DNA from: Dawidia soli
GTDB lineage: Bacteria > Bacteroidota > Bacteroidia > Cytophagales > Cyclobacteriaceae
Length of the DNA stretch: 57,145 bases
NCBI RefSeq assembly: GCF_018598185.1
Contig: NZ_JAHESC010000049.1
Coordinates: 1 to 57,145, forward strand
Direction: 5' to 3'
In this document: positions 17,424 through 26,210 of the stretch, in pieces
Position numbering within the stretch: position 1 is the stretch's first letter
Layout: every line of letters begins with the position of its first letter
Notes under the pieces: generated by a model
What the model was told of the DNA's origin: nothing
Seen by the model: the letters and a program-made list of their open reading frames with translations, nothing else
Database searches by the model: none
Program-made: the position numbers and the translations under genes

Positions 17424-19268
17424 TTATTGTTCGTTTATAGGTTGGTGCGCGTTCGTTTCAATGAGCCGGGCCATCTCCGCCTTGATCTCGTCGACGGCTT
17501 GGGAGGGAACTTTTACGGACATACTCATGATCTGCCGTGCGACGGTCAAGGCCCGTTGTTCCTCGCCCATTTCCAGGTATAGTTTTGCCAGCAAGTATCG
17601 CGGGTAGAACTTATGCGGTATGAGGTAGACGGCATTTTGATAGGACTGCTCGGCCTTGGCAAATTGTCCCGTCTCCTGATAACAAAGCCCCAGCGCGTTA
17701 AACAAATAAGGATCAGCGGTCAATGTTGCCGCATGCTGCAGCACGGCTATTCCCTCGGTGTAACGCCCCTGAAGCGCCAACGTCTGACCGTACTCAAACA
17801 TAAACTGACCGTTGCCGTGCAAGGCCGGCTCGAGGGCCTGCATAAATTTCAGGGCGCGGGGGTAGTCTCGATACTCTTTCAAAAACGAAGCGGTCTTCCA
17901 GTCGCGCAGGGCCCGGTACTGAATGCACAATTTCCACGTGACCGCGACGATCAACGTAGCCATTGTCATCGCGAATAACGCTCTGGCCACAGCACCCGGC
18001 GCCCACCGAAATGAAACACCGGCACGGGCGTCATCTGTACACGAGAGTATACTCATAAAAATATACAGGTTCAAAAAAACGGGCGTAACCGAAAACGGGT
18101 AGGAGAAAAAAGAAAACGCCACAAGACCGGCCACCCCGCTCAGCGCCGTGGTGCGGAGGGGCGCGGCGGGATCACCACGATCGCAGTATTTGAAATGTTC
18201 GCGTATGGCGGAAACGAGGATACCGACAAAAAGCGTCAGACCGAAAAAACCTTTTTCGGCCGCTATAAAAAGAAACTCGTTAAACGCATATTCACCCTTG
18301 CCGGCGGTCATGACCTCATCGGCAGCGGCATGTGGGTTGTCGCGAAAATAGGCCCGTTGATAGTGGCCAAAGTGGGGTGTGTACTGATCCAACCCGACGC
18401 CAAAAACGGGATTATCGCGAATTACCTGCCACGTTATTTTCCAAATGAACATTCTTCCCACCGACGAATCGCGCTTCCATTGGAACAACGCTACGGATAA
18501 AAATACAATCACAGTGACCAAAATACACACCGCCACCCGGCCGGGCCGTAGCCTGGCATAACCTGCCAGGAACACGGCAGCGGCCACCACGAGTGCAATC
18601 CACGCCGCCCGGCTGAGCGTGGCAGGAAGAACGACTAGGATAGCCAACCCGGCAGCGACGGCCAGGTAGCGAAGCGCTGTGCACCGCATTGAAATATAAT
18701 ACGTGCCCAACGCCAGCGGAAAAACAGAAACCAGGTAGGCGGCGTAGGCCGCAGGGTTAAAAAAGGTGCCTGTTACCTGGAAATATGCGTGGTAACGATC
18801 CAAAAAACCATAGAGCTGGAGCAGACCGAACAGTGCTTGAAACAACGCTGTTGCCAGCAGAAAAAACAGTACCGCGCGATACTTCTGAAAGTCGCGCAGC
18901 AGCACCTTGTTTACATAGAAAATACCGGAGGCGAAGACGAGCTCCAGGAACCGAACATTATACCACGACGCCTGCGGCGTATATAGTAACCTGACGAATG
19001 TGTAGAGAACATAGGCCGCCACCAACCCATCCGTTGCCGACAGCGCGAGCACCACGGGTGACCGCCGGACGAGGAATGCCACGCAGCATACTACCATCAT
19101 GCCCGCGGAAGTCCACAGAAAGCCGTAGCTTTTCCCTGTAATCGCCCCATCTTTGAGCACGGGCAGCACGAGCACCGAGGCGATGATCACCACACAAAAC
19201 GAAGCCACGGTGAGATACCGGACAAGAACACCCGGCGCCATGCTCTTCTTATCGGACGTGCTGACCAT
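17424..19268 (-). CDS. O-antigen ligase/polymerase-like membrane protein with C-terminal TPRs
   Basis: A 614-residue protein with about 11-12 membrane helices and a cytoplasmic or periplasmic C-terminal tail. The core shows Wzy_C (PF04932) features: TGTFFNPAAYAAYL, a SRAAWIAL segment and the large periplasmic loop containing NPVFGVGLDQYTPHFGHYQR. WaaL, Wzy and PglL-type enzymes of this family move glycans from undecaprenyl-PP onto lipid A, onto other glycans or onto proteins. From about residue 470 helical TPR units appear (YTEGIAVLQHAATL, AKAEQSYQNAVYLIP), an arrangement also seen in protein O-oligosaccharyltransferases. It lies 26 bp after the CxxC lipoprotein gene and 14 bp before signal peptidase I. 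Acting on the operon's exported products is inferred. Confidence 0.85.
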   Translation of the reverse strand: MVSTSDKKSMAPGVLVRYLTVASFCVVIIASVLVLPVLKDGAITGKSYGFLWTSAGMMVVCCVAFLVRRSPVVLALSATDGLVAAYVLYTFVRLLYTPQASWYNVRFLELVFASGIFYVNKVLLRDFQKYRAVLFFLLATALFQALFGLLQLYGFLDRYHAYFQVTGTFFNPAAYAAYLVSVFPLALGTYYISMRCTALRYLAVAAGLAILVVLPATLSRAAWIALVVAAAVFLAGYARLRPGRVAVCILVTVIVFLSVALFQWKRDSSVGRMFIWKITWQVIRDNPVFGVGLDQYTPHFGHYQRAYFRDNPHAAADEVMTAGKGEYAFNEFLFIAAEKGFFGLTLFVGILVSAIREHFKYCDRGDPAAPLRTTALSGVAGLVAFSFFSYPFSVTPVFLNLYIFMSILSCTDDARAGVSFRWAPGAVARALFAMTMATLIVAVTWKLCIQYRALRDWKTASFLKEYRDYPRALKFMQALEPALHGNGQFMFEYGQTLALQGRYTEGIAVLQHAATLTADPYLFNALGLCYQETGQFAKAEQSYQNAVYLIPHKFYPRYLLAKLYLEMGEEQRALTVARQIMSMSVKVPSQAVDEIKAEMARLIETNAHQPINEQ

Positions 19269-19294
19269 CTATTTACTTCTTGCCGTACCTGAAA

Positions 19295-19768
19295 CTACTT
19301 ATGCAGCATGCCTAACTTCAGCAACGACTGATAATTATTCATATCGATGGTAATGACACCGTCTTCGGAGGGAATAAAGATCAAGGGATAGATCGTTCGC
19401 ACGCCGGACCGGTACATCTCATTATTTTCATCGAGCAAGATCCTGTCATCCTCCATCTTTTTCGGGAACCCCATTTGCAAGCGAAAGATCTTCATGGACG
19501 AGATCTCGGTAAAGACGAACCTGGTGCGGCTATCCTTGCGCTTGATATCCTCAAAAAAGAACTTGGTAGCCTCGCTGATACATTTATCACATCCGGTGGT
19601 GGGGATGATCAGATAGATATTGTTTACATCGCCTACGTCCTCGCGCGCATTGATCTTCAGGATCGCAGCACGCAACTTTGCCGGCAGGTCATCACCCTTC
19701 TGACACGACGTGAACATACACACTAATAGCATGACGCAGAAAAAAGAAGCTTTGCGGCTATTTTTCAT
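19295..19768 (-). CDS. Lipoprotein with CxxC, thioredoxin-like candidate
   Basis: A 157-residue lipoprotein: signal peptide with lipobox FTSC (Cys22), then a small alpha/beta domain. The strand NNIYLIIPTTGC leads into C60-D-K-C63, a CxxC placed after the first strand as in thioredoxin-fold proteins, followed by helix ISEATKFFFEDIK. The end (YPLIFIPSEDGVITIDMNN) resembles the cis-Pro strand region. I infer a periplasmic or surface thiol protein; it could shape disulfides in the six-cysteine peptide of the same operon. Its ATG overlaps the TGA of the DUF4221 gene by 4 bp (ATGA), so the two are translationally coupled. Not a standard TlpA domain; the fold assignment is tentative. Confidence 0.72.
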   Translation of the reverse strand: MKNSRKASFFCVMLLVCMFTSCQKGDDLPAKLRAAILKINAREDVGDVNNIYLIIPTTGCDKCISEATKFFFEDIKRKDSRTRFVFTEISSMKIFRLQMGFPKKMEDDRILLDENNEMYRSGVRTIYPLIFIPSEDGVITIDMNNYQSLLKLGMLHK

Positions 19769-20934
19769 GGTTGCACATCCATCAGTTTAAACACGCCAAA
19801 CACCAGCTTACTATCATCTGCTTTGGAAGCCTCCCACTTGGCGAGGTGCAGTCCGTCGGGAGCGACAAAAAACATTGTTTCGGTATAGGAGAACCGGGGC
19901 AACAGCGTCTCGCCGATCTTGGTGAAATTGTGATCGAGGATGATGATGGACGCATGCTTCACGCCACTCTTATCGGGGTCGTTAGACGCCAGGTCGTCGG
20001 CGGAGATGGGCTGCAGGGCGATTCGATAATACAAATTCTGATAGGGGTCGAAAATAACGCCCTGGTACGACGGCGTGCTCAAATAATATTTCAAGCGTGC
20101 ATCGGCGTCGGTTTCGGTAGCACGCCAGGAGGGAATATCGCTAAAAAATTGACTGGCGGCATTATGCGGCGTGGGCGCCGCGCTGAAATCTGTTTCATAG
20201 AGCCGATGATCGGCCGCAAAGCTGAAAATAAACTTTTCGGTCGACGGGTTGAACGTATAATAGTATTGCGAAAGATAAGGGCCCCAGACACCGCCTTTAT
20301 AGCTTTCGGGGTAGGACAGCGCAGCGCTGATCTTTTGGGTTGTGAGGTCGACGATAGACACCAGGTTGTCGGAGGCAAAATCGGTAAGCTCCGAAAACGG
20401 ATCAATGCCCGGCACATCATGGCCGCCGGCGTAAAGCTTGTCGCGATGAATAAACAACGGCCTTGTGGTCAAGCCTTCCGAAAAAAACCTGAGGTTGTTG
20501 GAATTCATCACGTGACCGTCGCGGTTAAGCAATAGCAGGAAAAAATCCTTATCTGCCAAAACATATACCGAATCCAGGCTTTTAACCACAAATGACTGCA
20601 CTTTGCCGGCCTTGGCCAATGCCTCTTTTTCCAACGCGAGCCGATGATGTACCTTACCGTCGGCGTACCCATAAAAATAGAGCGTGTTGGTATAGGAATT
20701 CAGTAAACACAGATACTGATCGCCGTTGGCATCTTTATAGAATTGCAAACAGCCCGTGTAGTACGGGGTTATGCTATCGAGCTCGAACGATTTTATGCCT
20801 ACCTCGACAAGTGTTTTTGAAAATGCCGGACCACCGGCGCCGGCAGTACGGGATTGGTCCTTCTCCGGCTGGCAGCAGCTTAAACCGAAGACGACTGTTA
20901 AAAGAAAAGACACCTTTGTTATTGCGTTCTTCAT
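19765..20934 (-). CDS. DUF4221-like beta-propeller lipoprotein
   Basis: A 389-residue lipoprotein (signal peptide ending in GLSC-C, lipidation at Cys20 or 21). The body carries repeated beta strands of a propeller kind: YLCLLNSYTNTLYFYGYADG, LDSVYVLADKDFFLLLLNRDG and HASIIILDHNF. This matches the Bacteroidota family DUF4221, related to the 6-bladed propeller lipoproteins that often sit beside NVEALA-type peptide genes. Its biochemical role is unknown; binding the exported peptide is only an inference from gene order. The gene follows the peptide gene after a 229-bp spacer that holds a strong hairpin, and is coupled to the CxxC lipoprotein gene downstream by an ATGA overlap. Confidence 0.8.
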   Translation of the reverse strand: MKNAITKVSFLLTVVFGLSCCQPEKDQSRTAGAGGPAFSKTLVEVGIKSFELDSITPYYTGCLQFYKDANGDQYLCLLNSYTNTLYFYGYADGKVHHRLALEKEALAKAGKVQSFVVKSLDSVYVLADKDFFLLLLNRDGHVMNSNNLRFFSEGLTTRPLFIHRDKLYAGGHDVPGIDPFSELTDFASDNLVSIVDLTTQKISAALSYPESYKGGVWGPYLSQYYYTFNPSTEKFIFSFAADHRLYETDFSAAPTPHNAASQFFSDIPSWRATETDADARLKYYLSTPSYQGVIFDPYQNLYYRIALQPISADDLASNDPDKSGVKHASIIILDHNFTKIGETLLPRFSYTETMFFVAPDGLHLAKWEASKADDSKLVFGVFKLMDVQP

Positions 20935-21106
20935 AGTTATTAAAACAATAGTTTTTCAGCCTACCCGGACTGCACACTATAAACATGCAGGGGTTAGCGA
21001 TTGCAAGCGCTACGATTGGGCTACGATTGGTTTGGACAAAATCATTCCACGCACCTTAGACACGGGCGCGGTATGCCTTTCATAAAACAAGTGATTTAAC
21101 TCAAGT

Positions 21107-21141
21107 GTATTGCAATGGCACGGGAAGTACCATTACAATAC
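21107..21141 (-). promoter_or_regulatory. 15-bp stem-loop behind the peptide gene
   Basis: On the - strand GTATTGTAATGGTAC pairs with GTGCCATTGCAATAC around a 5-nt loop TTCCC. The only two non-Watson-Crick positions are G-U pairs in - strand RNA but would be C-A mismatches in + strand RNA, so the structure fits a - strand transcript. It begins 23 nt past the peptide stop. No T-run follows directly, so it looks like an mRNA stabiliser or attenuator, not a full terminator. Confidence 0.7.
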
Positions 21142-21163
21142 AACAACTCTGCAAAATGTCGCG

Positions 21164-21430
21164 TTACTTAGGACAGTCCGTATTGGACGACGACGCGGTC
21201 TTACATTCGCAGGTCTGATTTCCGTTTACCGTAATTCTCCAGCATTGCCCGCCTTTGCCGGATTCGCAGTTGCAATTTTCGCCCAGCGCCTCAGAGGAAG
21301 CGAGCAAACTGAGGGTTACACTGTTGTCTTTTGGAGTTGCTTTTGCGCTGATGTTGCCATTGAACGCGATAACCATGGCGAGGGAGAGAATGCCGAGGGC
21401 TACGAGAATTTGTTTACTAACTTTTTTCAT
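21164..21430 (-). CDS. NVEALA-like six-cysteine exported peptide
   Basis: An 88-residue precursor. Residues 1-31 are a Sec signal peptide (MKKVSKQILVALGILSLAMV...) with a type I cleavage site SAKA before Thr32. A short linker carries LLASSEALGE, close to the motif that names the Bacteroidota NVEALA peptide family. The C-terminal core (52-88) has Cys at 53, 55, 63, 74, 76 and 86, spaced CxC-x7-C-x10-CxC-x9-C, with glycine and asparagine between. NVEALA peptides are small exported products of unknown role, usually next to propeller lipoproteins, as here. This gene leads the - strand operon with a lipoprotein pair, O-antigen-ligase-like protein, signal peptidase and GT-C enzyme behind it. A toxin, signal or surface-peptide function would be guesswork. 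Confidence 0.8.
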   Translation of the reverse strand: MKKVSKQILVALGILSLAMVIAFNGNISAKATPKDNSVTLSLLASSEALGENCNCESGKGGQCWRITVNGNQTCECKTASSSNTDCPK

Positions 21431-21454
21431 AACGATTTTGGTTTTGTTATGCCT

Positions 21455-21484
21455 AAAATATAGAAAGTAAATATATGCACCAAA
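21455..21484 (-). promoter_or_regulatory. Candidate promoter of the peptide operon
   Basis: On the - strand TTTG (21484-21481) is followed after 18 nt by TATATTTT (21462-21455), close to the Bacteroidota TTTG-N19-TAnnTTTG pattern, 25 bp before the ATG of the peptide gene. It is the only AT-rich promoter-like stretch ahead of the six - strand genes. Confidence 0.5.
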
Positions 21485-21686
21485 TTATCTGTCGCGGCCA
21501 CACTTTTCCGGAGTAAATTTTTATACTCACAACGACCGGAATGCATGCTTTTTGAGCCATGTGTGCAATGTTTCCCCAAAACTACAATTTACCCGTCGTC
21601 GTATTTTTTTCAAAAACGAGCGTATAGCGGCGGAGAGGTAGTATTTTTCTATCTTTATAACCGGCTTTTTAACCCCCGTACGGACC

Positions 21687-24041
21687 ATGGATATACTCCT
21701 TCATTTGATGAGGTTGACGCTCAGAAACTTTGTTAAAAACAAATTTTATTCCATTACGATCATTGCAGGCTTTAGCATTGCCATCGCCATTTGCTACCTG
21801 ATCGTGGGGCTTCTCGTCCATGAAAACTCGATCGACGGATTTCACACCAGGAAGGACACGATCTATCGGGTACTGATGAAAGACCCGATCACCTACGGCA
21901 CCAGCTACACCACGTACCACGAGCTCTATGAGAAACTTCAGACCGATTACCCGGAGGTAAAGCTCGTGTCGCATGTGACGTACCAGGGATGGCATACTAT
22001 AAAAGCGGGAAAGAACAAATTCCAGGAAAAACGACTTCTGTACGCCGACACAAACTTTTTCAAGTTATTCGATTACGAAGTACTTCTGGGCAACCGGGCA
22101 TCGGCGCTGTCGGATCCGCATGCGGTCGTTCTCACGCAAGCGACGGCCGGCAAATACTTCGGCACCCAGGACGCGGTGGGGCAAACGATTCAGGTAGACG
22201 ACCAGCCCTATACCGTCACGGCGATCGCGGCCGATGTGGCGGGGACCTCGCATCTGCAGTTCGACATGCTGCTGCCGGCGGCCGTCCTGCCCGAAGCCGT
22301 CAACCCCCTGCAGGGAGCGGGCTTCACCTATATCGTGCTGACCAGCCCCGGTGACGCCAATGCGCTGACGGACAAACTGAACGCAAACGTGGAAAGCGTA
22401 TTGTCGTGGAAATTTGCGACGCCGCAGACATCGGTATTCCAGCTCCAATCGCTGAAAGACTGCTACTTCAGCGACGTACAGTATGGCGAATCGTCGGTAC
22501 TGCTCTCGCAGGACCGGACGTTTCTTAGCCGCTCGGGGCTGGCGATCCTGATCATCGTATTTATCACCACGTTCAACTTTGTCAACTTTTCGCAAGCCCG
22601 GGCTTTATTCCGGTCAAAAGAAATTGTCGTGCTGAGCATCTTTGGAACCGGCAGGGGTATTGTAATGCTGCAATTTGTGATCGAGGCCGCGCTGTTGTGT
22701 GCGATAGCCTTTGTCATAAGCCTGATCCTCATACTTTCGACGCTGTCGTTCTTCAACGACATTACGGGAATTGCCCTCGACCTCCAGTTCCTGTTCAGCC
22801 CGGCCCTGCTGGGGATGATCGGGGGAATGGTTCTGCTGATGAGCGTTGTATTAGGGTTTATCACCTACTTTCTCTTTGCACAGGTTCATGACGACAAGCT
22901 GCTGAAAAGTACGGTTACGCTGAAGCCGGCTTATCTCAAAGTCCTGAACGGGCTCATCATGATCCAGATTTGCACGTCTATAACGCTGATGCTGCTGAAT
23001 ACGGCGATCTGGAAACAAATGAACTTTATCAGCAAACAAACCGTAGGCTCCGTTACCGAAAGCATCCTCGAGATCAATTTGCTGGACCTTCCGCCAGGGG
23101 TAAATCCTACCGTCATTAAAACAGATCTTCAAAAAAATCCGGAGGTCATAGGCGCCTCTGTTTGCATGGGCATTCCGTTAGAGGGACGGGCGACGCATGG
23201 CATGGAGGCCGACGGAAAAAAAATGGACCTCAACCTGATCATCGGCGACCTGGACTATGTAAAAACGATGGGTTATGAGATCGCCAAAGGAAGGGATTTT
23301 ATGACGCTGGCCGACACGAGCTATATGTTGTTAAACGAAACAGCGATGAAGATCTATGGCATGAACGACAACTTCGAGTCGGAAGACCAGTATGCCCCTA
23401 AGAATGTCATCGGCGTGGTGAAAGATTTTCATTTCGAATCACTGCGCGAGCAAATCGAGCCGGTGAATATTACCCTTGTGAACCCGCGGGAAGTATCGGC
23501 CTGGGGAGCATCCAAACTGCTTGTGCGGACGTATGGAGATTCGGACGACATACTCCGGAAGCTGCGAACGCAGTGGGCCGCGCTTTTTCCCGACGTGGCC
23601 TTCGACTATTCCATATTGAAGGAAAAATACCACGCCATTTACGCAAAAGACCAGGGGCATGCCACCTTGCTGATGGTGGGTAGTATAGCCAGTACGATCA
23701 TTACGCTGGTGGGCCTGATCGGGGTATCGCTGTACACGACGCACCGGCGGTCGAAGGAGATTGCGATCCGCAAAGTGTATGGAGCCTCCAGCAACACGAT
23801 CCTGCTATCGTTTATCAGACAAATAACGACCTGGACGCTTATCAGCGCCGTGGCGGCGGTGCCGGTGGCGATGTATTTCATCGAAGAATGGATGAGCGGT
23901 TTCGTGTACCGAACGACAGTAGCCTGGCAAGACTATCTGAAAGTGATCGCCGGTGCCGTGCTGTTGATAACCCTTGCCATACTGTATCAGGTCACGCTAT
24001 CGTCTTACAAAAACCCGGCAAAAGTTTTGCGCAATGACTAA
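21687..24041 (+). CDS. MacB/FtsX-type ABC transporter permease (second copy)
   Basis: A 784-residue inner-membrane permease with the same plan as the gene at 8771-11107 but clearly diverged. First helix at about 22-44 (ITIIAGFSIAIAICYLIVGL), MacB_PCD periplasmic domain (about 45-260), first FtsX helix group (about 285-400) and second (about 660-780, with SKEIAIRKVYGASSNTILLSF and PAKVLRND at the end). The normally strong RK-x-x-GA motif of the first FtsX unit reads EIVVLSIFGTGRG, so this half is degenerate. TATCTTTA at 21650-21657 may be a -7 element. No ATPase gene is nearby. The transglutaminase-like lipoprotein gene starts 39 bp downstream and is probably co-transcribed. It is transcribed divergently from the peptide gene, 256 bp away. 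Confidence 0.92.
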   Translation: MDILLHLMRLTLRNFVKNKFYSITIIAGFSIAIAICYLIVGLLVHENSIDGFHTRKDTIYRVLMKDPITYGTSYTTYHELYEKLQTDYPEVKLVSHVTYQGWHTIKAGKNKFQEKRLLYADTNFFKLFDYEVLLGNRASALSDPHAVVLTQATAGKYFGTQDAVGQTIQVDDQPYTVTAIAADVAGTSHLQFDMLLPAAVLPEAVNPLQGAGFTYIVLTSPGDANALTDKLNANVESVLSWKFATPQTSVFQLQSLKDCYFSDVQYGESSVLLSQDRTFLSRSGLAILIIVFITTFNFVNFSQARALFRSKEIVVLSIFGTGRGIVMLQFVIEAALLCAIAFVISLILILSTLSFFNDITGIALDLQFLFSPALLGMIGGMVLLMSVVLGFITYFLFAQVHDDKLLKSTVTLKPAYLKVLNGLIMIQICTSITLMLLNTAIWKQMNFISKQTVGSVTESILEINLLDLPPGVNPTVIKTDLQKNPEVIGASVCMGIPLEGRATHGMEADGKKMDLNLIIGDLDYVKTMGYEIAKGRDFMTLADTSYMLLNETAMKIYGMNDNFESEDQYAPKNVIGVVKDFHFESLREQIEPVNITLVNPREVSAWGASKLLVRTYGDSDDILRKLRTQWAALFPDVAFDYSILKEKYHAIYAKDQGHATLLMVGSIASTIITLVGLIGVSLYTTHRRSKEIAIRKVYGASSNTILLSFIRQITTWTLISAVAAVPVAMYFIEEWMSGFVYRTTVAWQDYLKVIAGAVLLITLAILYQVTLSSYKNPAKVLRND

Positions 24042-24080
24042 CGATCGTTGCTGCTATCGTTACATTCAATCAACCATTAT

Positions 24081-26045
24081 ATGACCGTTACCAAGCACAT
24101 TCAATCGGCGCTGACCATTTTGAGCCTGACATCGCTGCTATCGTGCAACGACACCCCCGAAAACGTACAGCTGGCATTGGCGCAAGCCGGCGAACACCGT
24201 ACGGAGCTGGAACGGGTGATCGAACATTACAGCCACGATGCGGCCGACAGCCTGAAGTTGAAAGCCGCCTACTTCCTGATCGGGAACATGGAAGGGTATC
24301 ATTATTACCAGGGCGAGACGCTGGACCGGTATCACGATTTTTTTGATACGGCCATAGCGTTGCACACAAAATGGCCCGGCATGGATATCAATCCCCTGGG
24401 CGATTCGCTTCGCGATGTCTATGGCCCGGCGACGACGGGCAACGTAAAAATCCTGCCGGACCTGCAAACGATACGCGGTGAATATCTGATCAATAACATT
24501 GACCATGCCTATAAGGCGTGGCAGGAGCAGCCCTGGTGTAAGCATGTAACATTCGACCAGTTCTGCGAATTTATATTACCGTACCGCATCGAGAACGAAG
24601 ATCCTTATGCGTTTGATCGTAACACGATCTATGATCAATTTGATACATTGCTGAACCCGGTTCGCCGGAACGGGGGCGGCGCGATGGCCGCCTGCCTGAC
24701 GATCAACCAGGAGCTGAAGAAGGGCATGTGGGTGTTTACGAATGCACTGGAAAGCCTGCCCCATTTTGGTGCGAAAACGATCCTGGAAAAACGGGTGGGC
24801 GTATGCCGTGAATATGCCGACCTGGCCTTATACACCATGCGGGCCACAGGCATACCGGTGGCGATCGACTTTACGCCGCAGTGGCCCTTTCGGAGCCTGG
24901 GACACAGCTGGAATGTGCTGTTGGCTGAAAATGGTAAAAAGATCATGTTCCTGGGCATCGAGTCTGACCCCGGGCAGCCGCACAAGGCCGATCACAAAAA
25001 AGCAAAAGTATATCGCAATACGTTCGCTATACAACCTCAAAGCCTGGCGAAAACAGCGGGTGATACCGACATACCACCGCTGTTCCGGAATGCGCGATTC
25101 ATCGATGTATCGGATGAATATTTCGAGGGCAAGGATGTAGAGATCGAACTCGACAACGTGGAAGAACAGGACACCTATGCCTATATATGTGTGTTCGACA
25201 ACCGGAACTGGGTGCCGATCCATTGGGGAAAAATCACGGATGGCAAGGTAGTCTTCACAAAAATGGGACGGGATATCGTCTACCTTCCGGCATATTACAG
25301 GAAAGGGAAGATCGTACCGGCCGCGTCTCCATTCCTACTCACGAACGAAGGAGAGGTGAAGACGCTGGACGTTTCACCCGGTGAACGACAACAGATGACG
25401 TTGTTGCGGAAATTTCCGATACTGACGATACGCGAACGCATGGTACGCGTGGCGGGGGGAAAATTCCAGGGCGCCAATCGCCCCGACTTTAAGGATTCGA
25501 CAACGCTGTTTACCATATCACGGCCCGACATCTTCTACCAGACTGTCGACATTTCAACGGAAAAGAAATTCCGGTACCTGCGGTATCTCGCGCCGCGCAA
25601 GAGCAACGGCAATATTGCCGAAATAGAGTTCTACAGTGCAACCGACAGCCTGCATCCGTTAAAAGGAGAGATCATAGGAGATGCAGAAGTCTGTGGTCCT
25701 GCCAACGGGCGGGAGACCGCAATGGATGGAGATGTGCTGACGTTCTACGACGCGCGTAAGATAGACAACGCCTGGGTGGGAATCGATATAGGGGCTGCGC
25801 GAAGAATAAACAAGATCCGTTATCTCGCCACCAATGATGGGAACAACATCGTACCCGGCGACGACTACGAGCTGTTTTATTTTAAAGACAAAGGCTGGCG
25901 TTCAGCCGGCCGGCAAGTGGCAACCGACTACGCATTGATTTTCGATCGCGTGCCGTCGGGAGGGCTGTACCTTCTGCGCAACTATACGGAAGGCAAAGAG
26001 GAAAGAATCTTCACGTATAAAAACGGGCAGCAGGTTTGGTGGTAG
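24081..26045 (+). CDS. Transglutaminase-like lipoprotein with C-terminal discoidin-like domain
   Basis: A 654-residue lipoprotein. ATG 24081 is chosen because it starts the signal peptide (MTVTKHIQSALTILSL...LLSC, Cys22); an in-frame ATG at 24048 would add a non-signal tail. The middle is a transglutaminase-like papain-fold domain with the full triad: Cys242 in GVCREYADLAL, His275 in LGHSWNVLL and Asp296 in IESDPGQP. A region of beta strands follows. The last 150 residues resemble an F5/8 type C (discoidin) sugar-binding domain (FRYLRYLAPRKSNGNIAEIEFY, AWVGIDIGAARRINKIRYLA). The family is common in Bacteroidota PULs and may cleave or cross-link proteins or peptidoglycan stems; the substrate is unknown. 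It lies 39 bp behind a permease gene. Confidence 0.85.
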   Translation: MTVTKHIQSALTILSLTSLLSCNDTPENVQLALAQAGEHRTELERVIEHYSHDAADSLKLKAAYFLIGNMEGYHYYQGETLDRYHDFFDTAIALHTKWPGMDINPLGDSLRDVYGPATTGNVKILPDLQTIRGEYLINNIDHAYKAWQEQPWCKHVTFDQFCEFILPYRIENEDPYAFDRNTIYDQFDTLLNPVRRNGGGAMAACLTINQELKKGMWVFTNALESLPHFGAKTILEKRVGVCREYADLALYTMRATGIPVAIDFTPQWPFRSLGHSWNVLLAENGKKIMFLGIESDPGQPHKADHKKAKVYRNTFAIQPQSLAKTAGDTDIPPLFRNARFIDVSDEYFEGKDVEIELDNVEEQDTYAYICVFDNRNWVPIHWGKITDGKVVFTKMGRDIVYLPAYYRKGKIVPAASPFLLTNEGEVKTLDVSPGERQQMTLLRKFPILTIRERMVRVAGGKFQGANRPDFKDSTTLFTISRPDIFYQTVDISTEKKFRYLRYLAPRKSNGNIAEIEFYSATDSLHPLKGEIIGDAEVCGPANGRETAMDGDVLTFYDARKIDNAWVGIDIGAARRINKIRYLATNDGNNIVPGDDYELFYFKDKGWRSAGRQVATDYALIFDRVPSGGLYLLRNYTEGKEERIFTYKNGQQVWW

Positions 26046-26049
26046 GATC

Positions 26050-26083
26050 GTGAATTAAACATGGTGATTCTGGCAGATTTGTA
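26050..26083 (+). repeat. Copy 1 of a 34-bp motif shared with the sigma-factor leader
   Basis: GTGAATTAAACATG (26050-26063) recurs exactly at 27298-27311, and the following 20 bp stay similar, ending in ATTTGT in both. The second copy lies upstream of the ECF sigma gene. It may be a shared promoter or operator element. Confidence 0.5.
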
Positions 26084-26207
26084 TCGCCACCGCATTTAAC
26101 ATTCCCCATCAACATGCGGACGAGGATGAGCCGTTCGTTATTATGCTGATGTAGCGCACGTCCTTTCATTTTTCTTCGTCCCACCCTGTATAATGATCTT
26201 TGGCCGC
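26079..26207 (+). repeat. Duplicated secA upstream block, copy B
   Basis: Counterpart of 12438-12563. After GATCTTTGGCCGC the sequence jumps to ATCGACAAGGCGACCC, equivalent to about 14251 in copy A. Relative to copy A, about 1.69 kb of coding sequence (12564-14250) is missing. Confidence 0.75.
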
Positions 26208-26210
26208 ATC

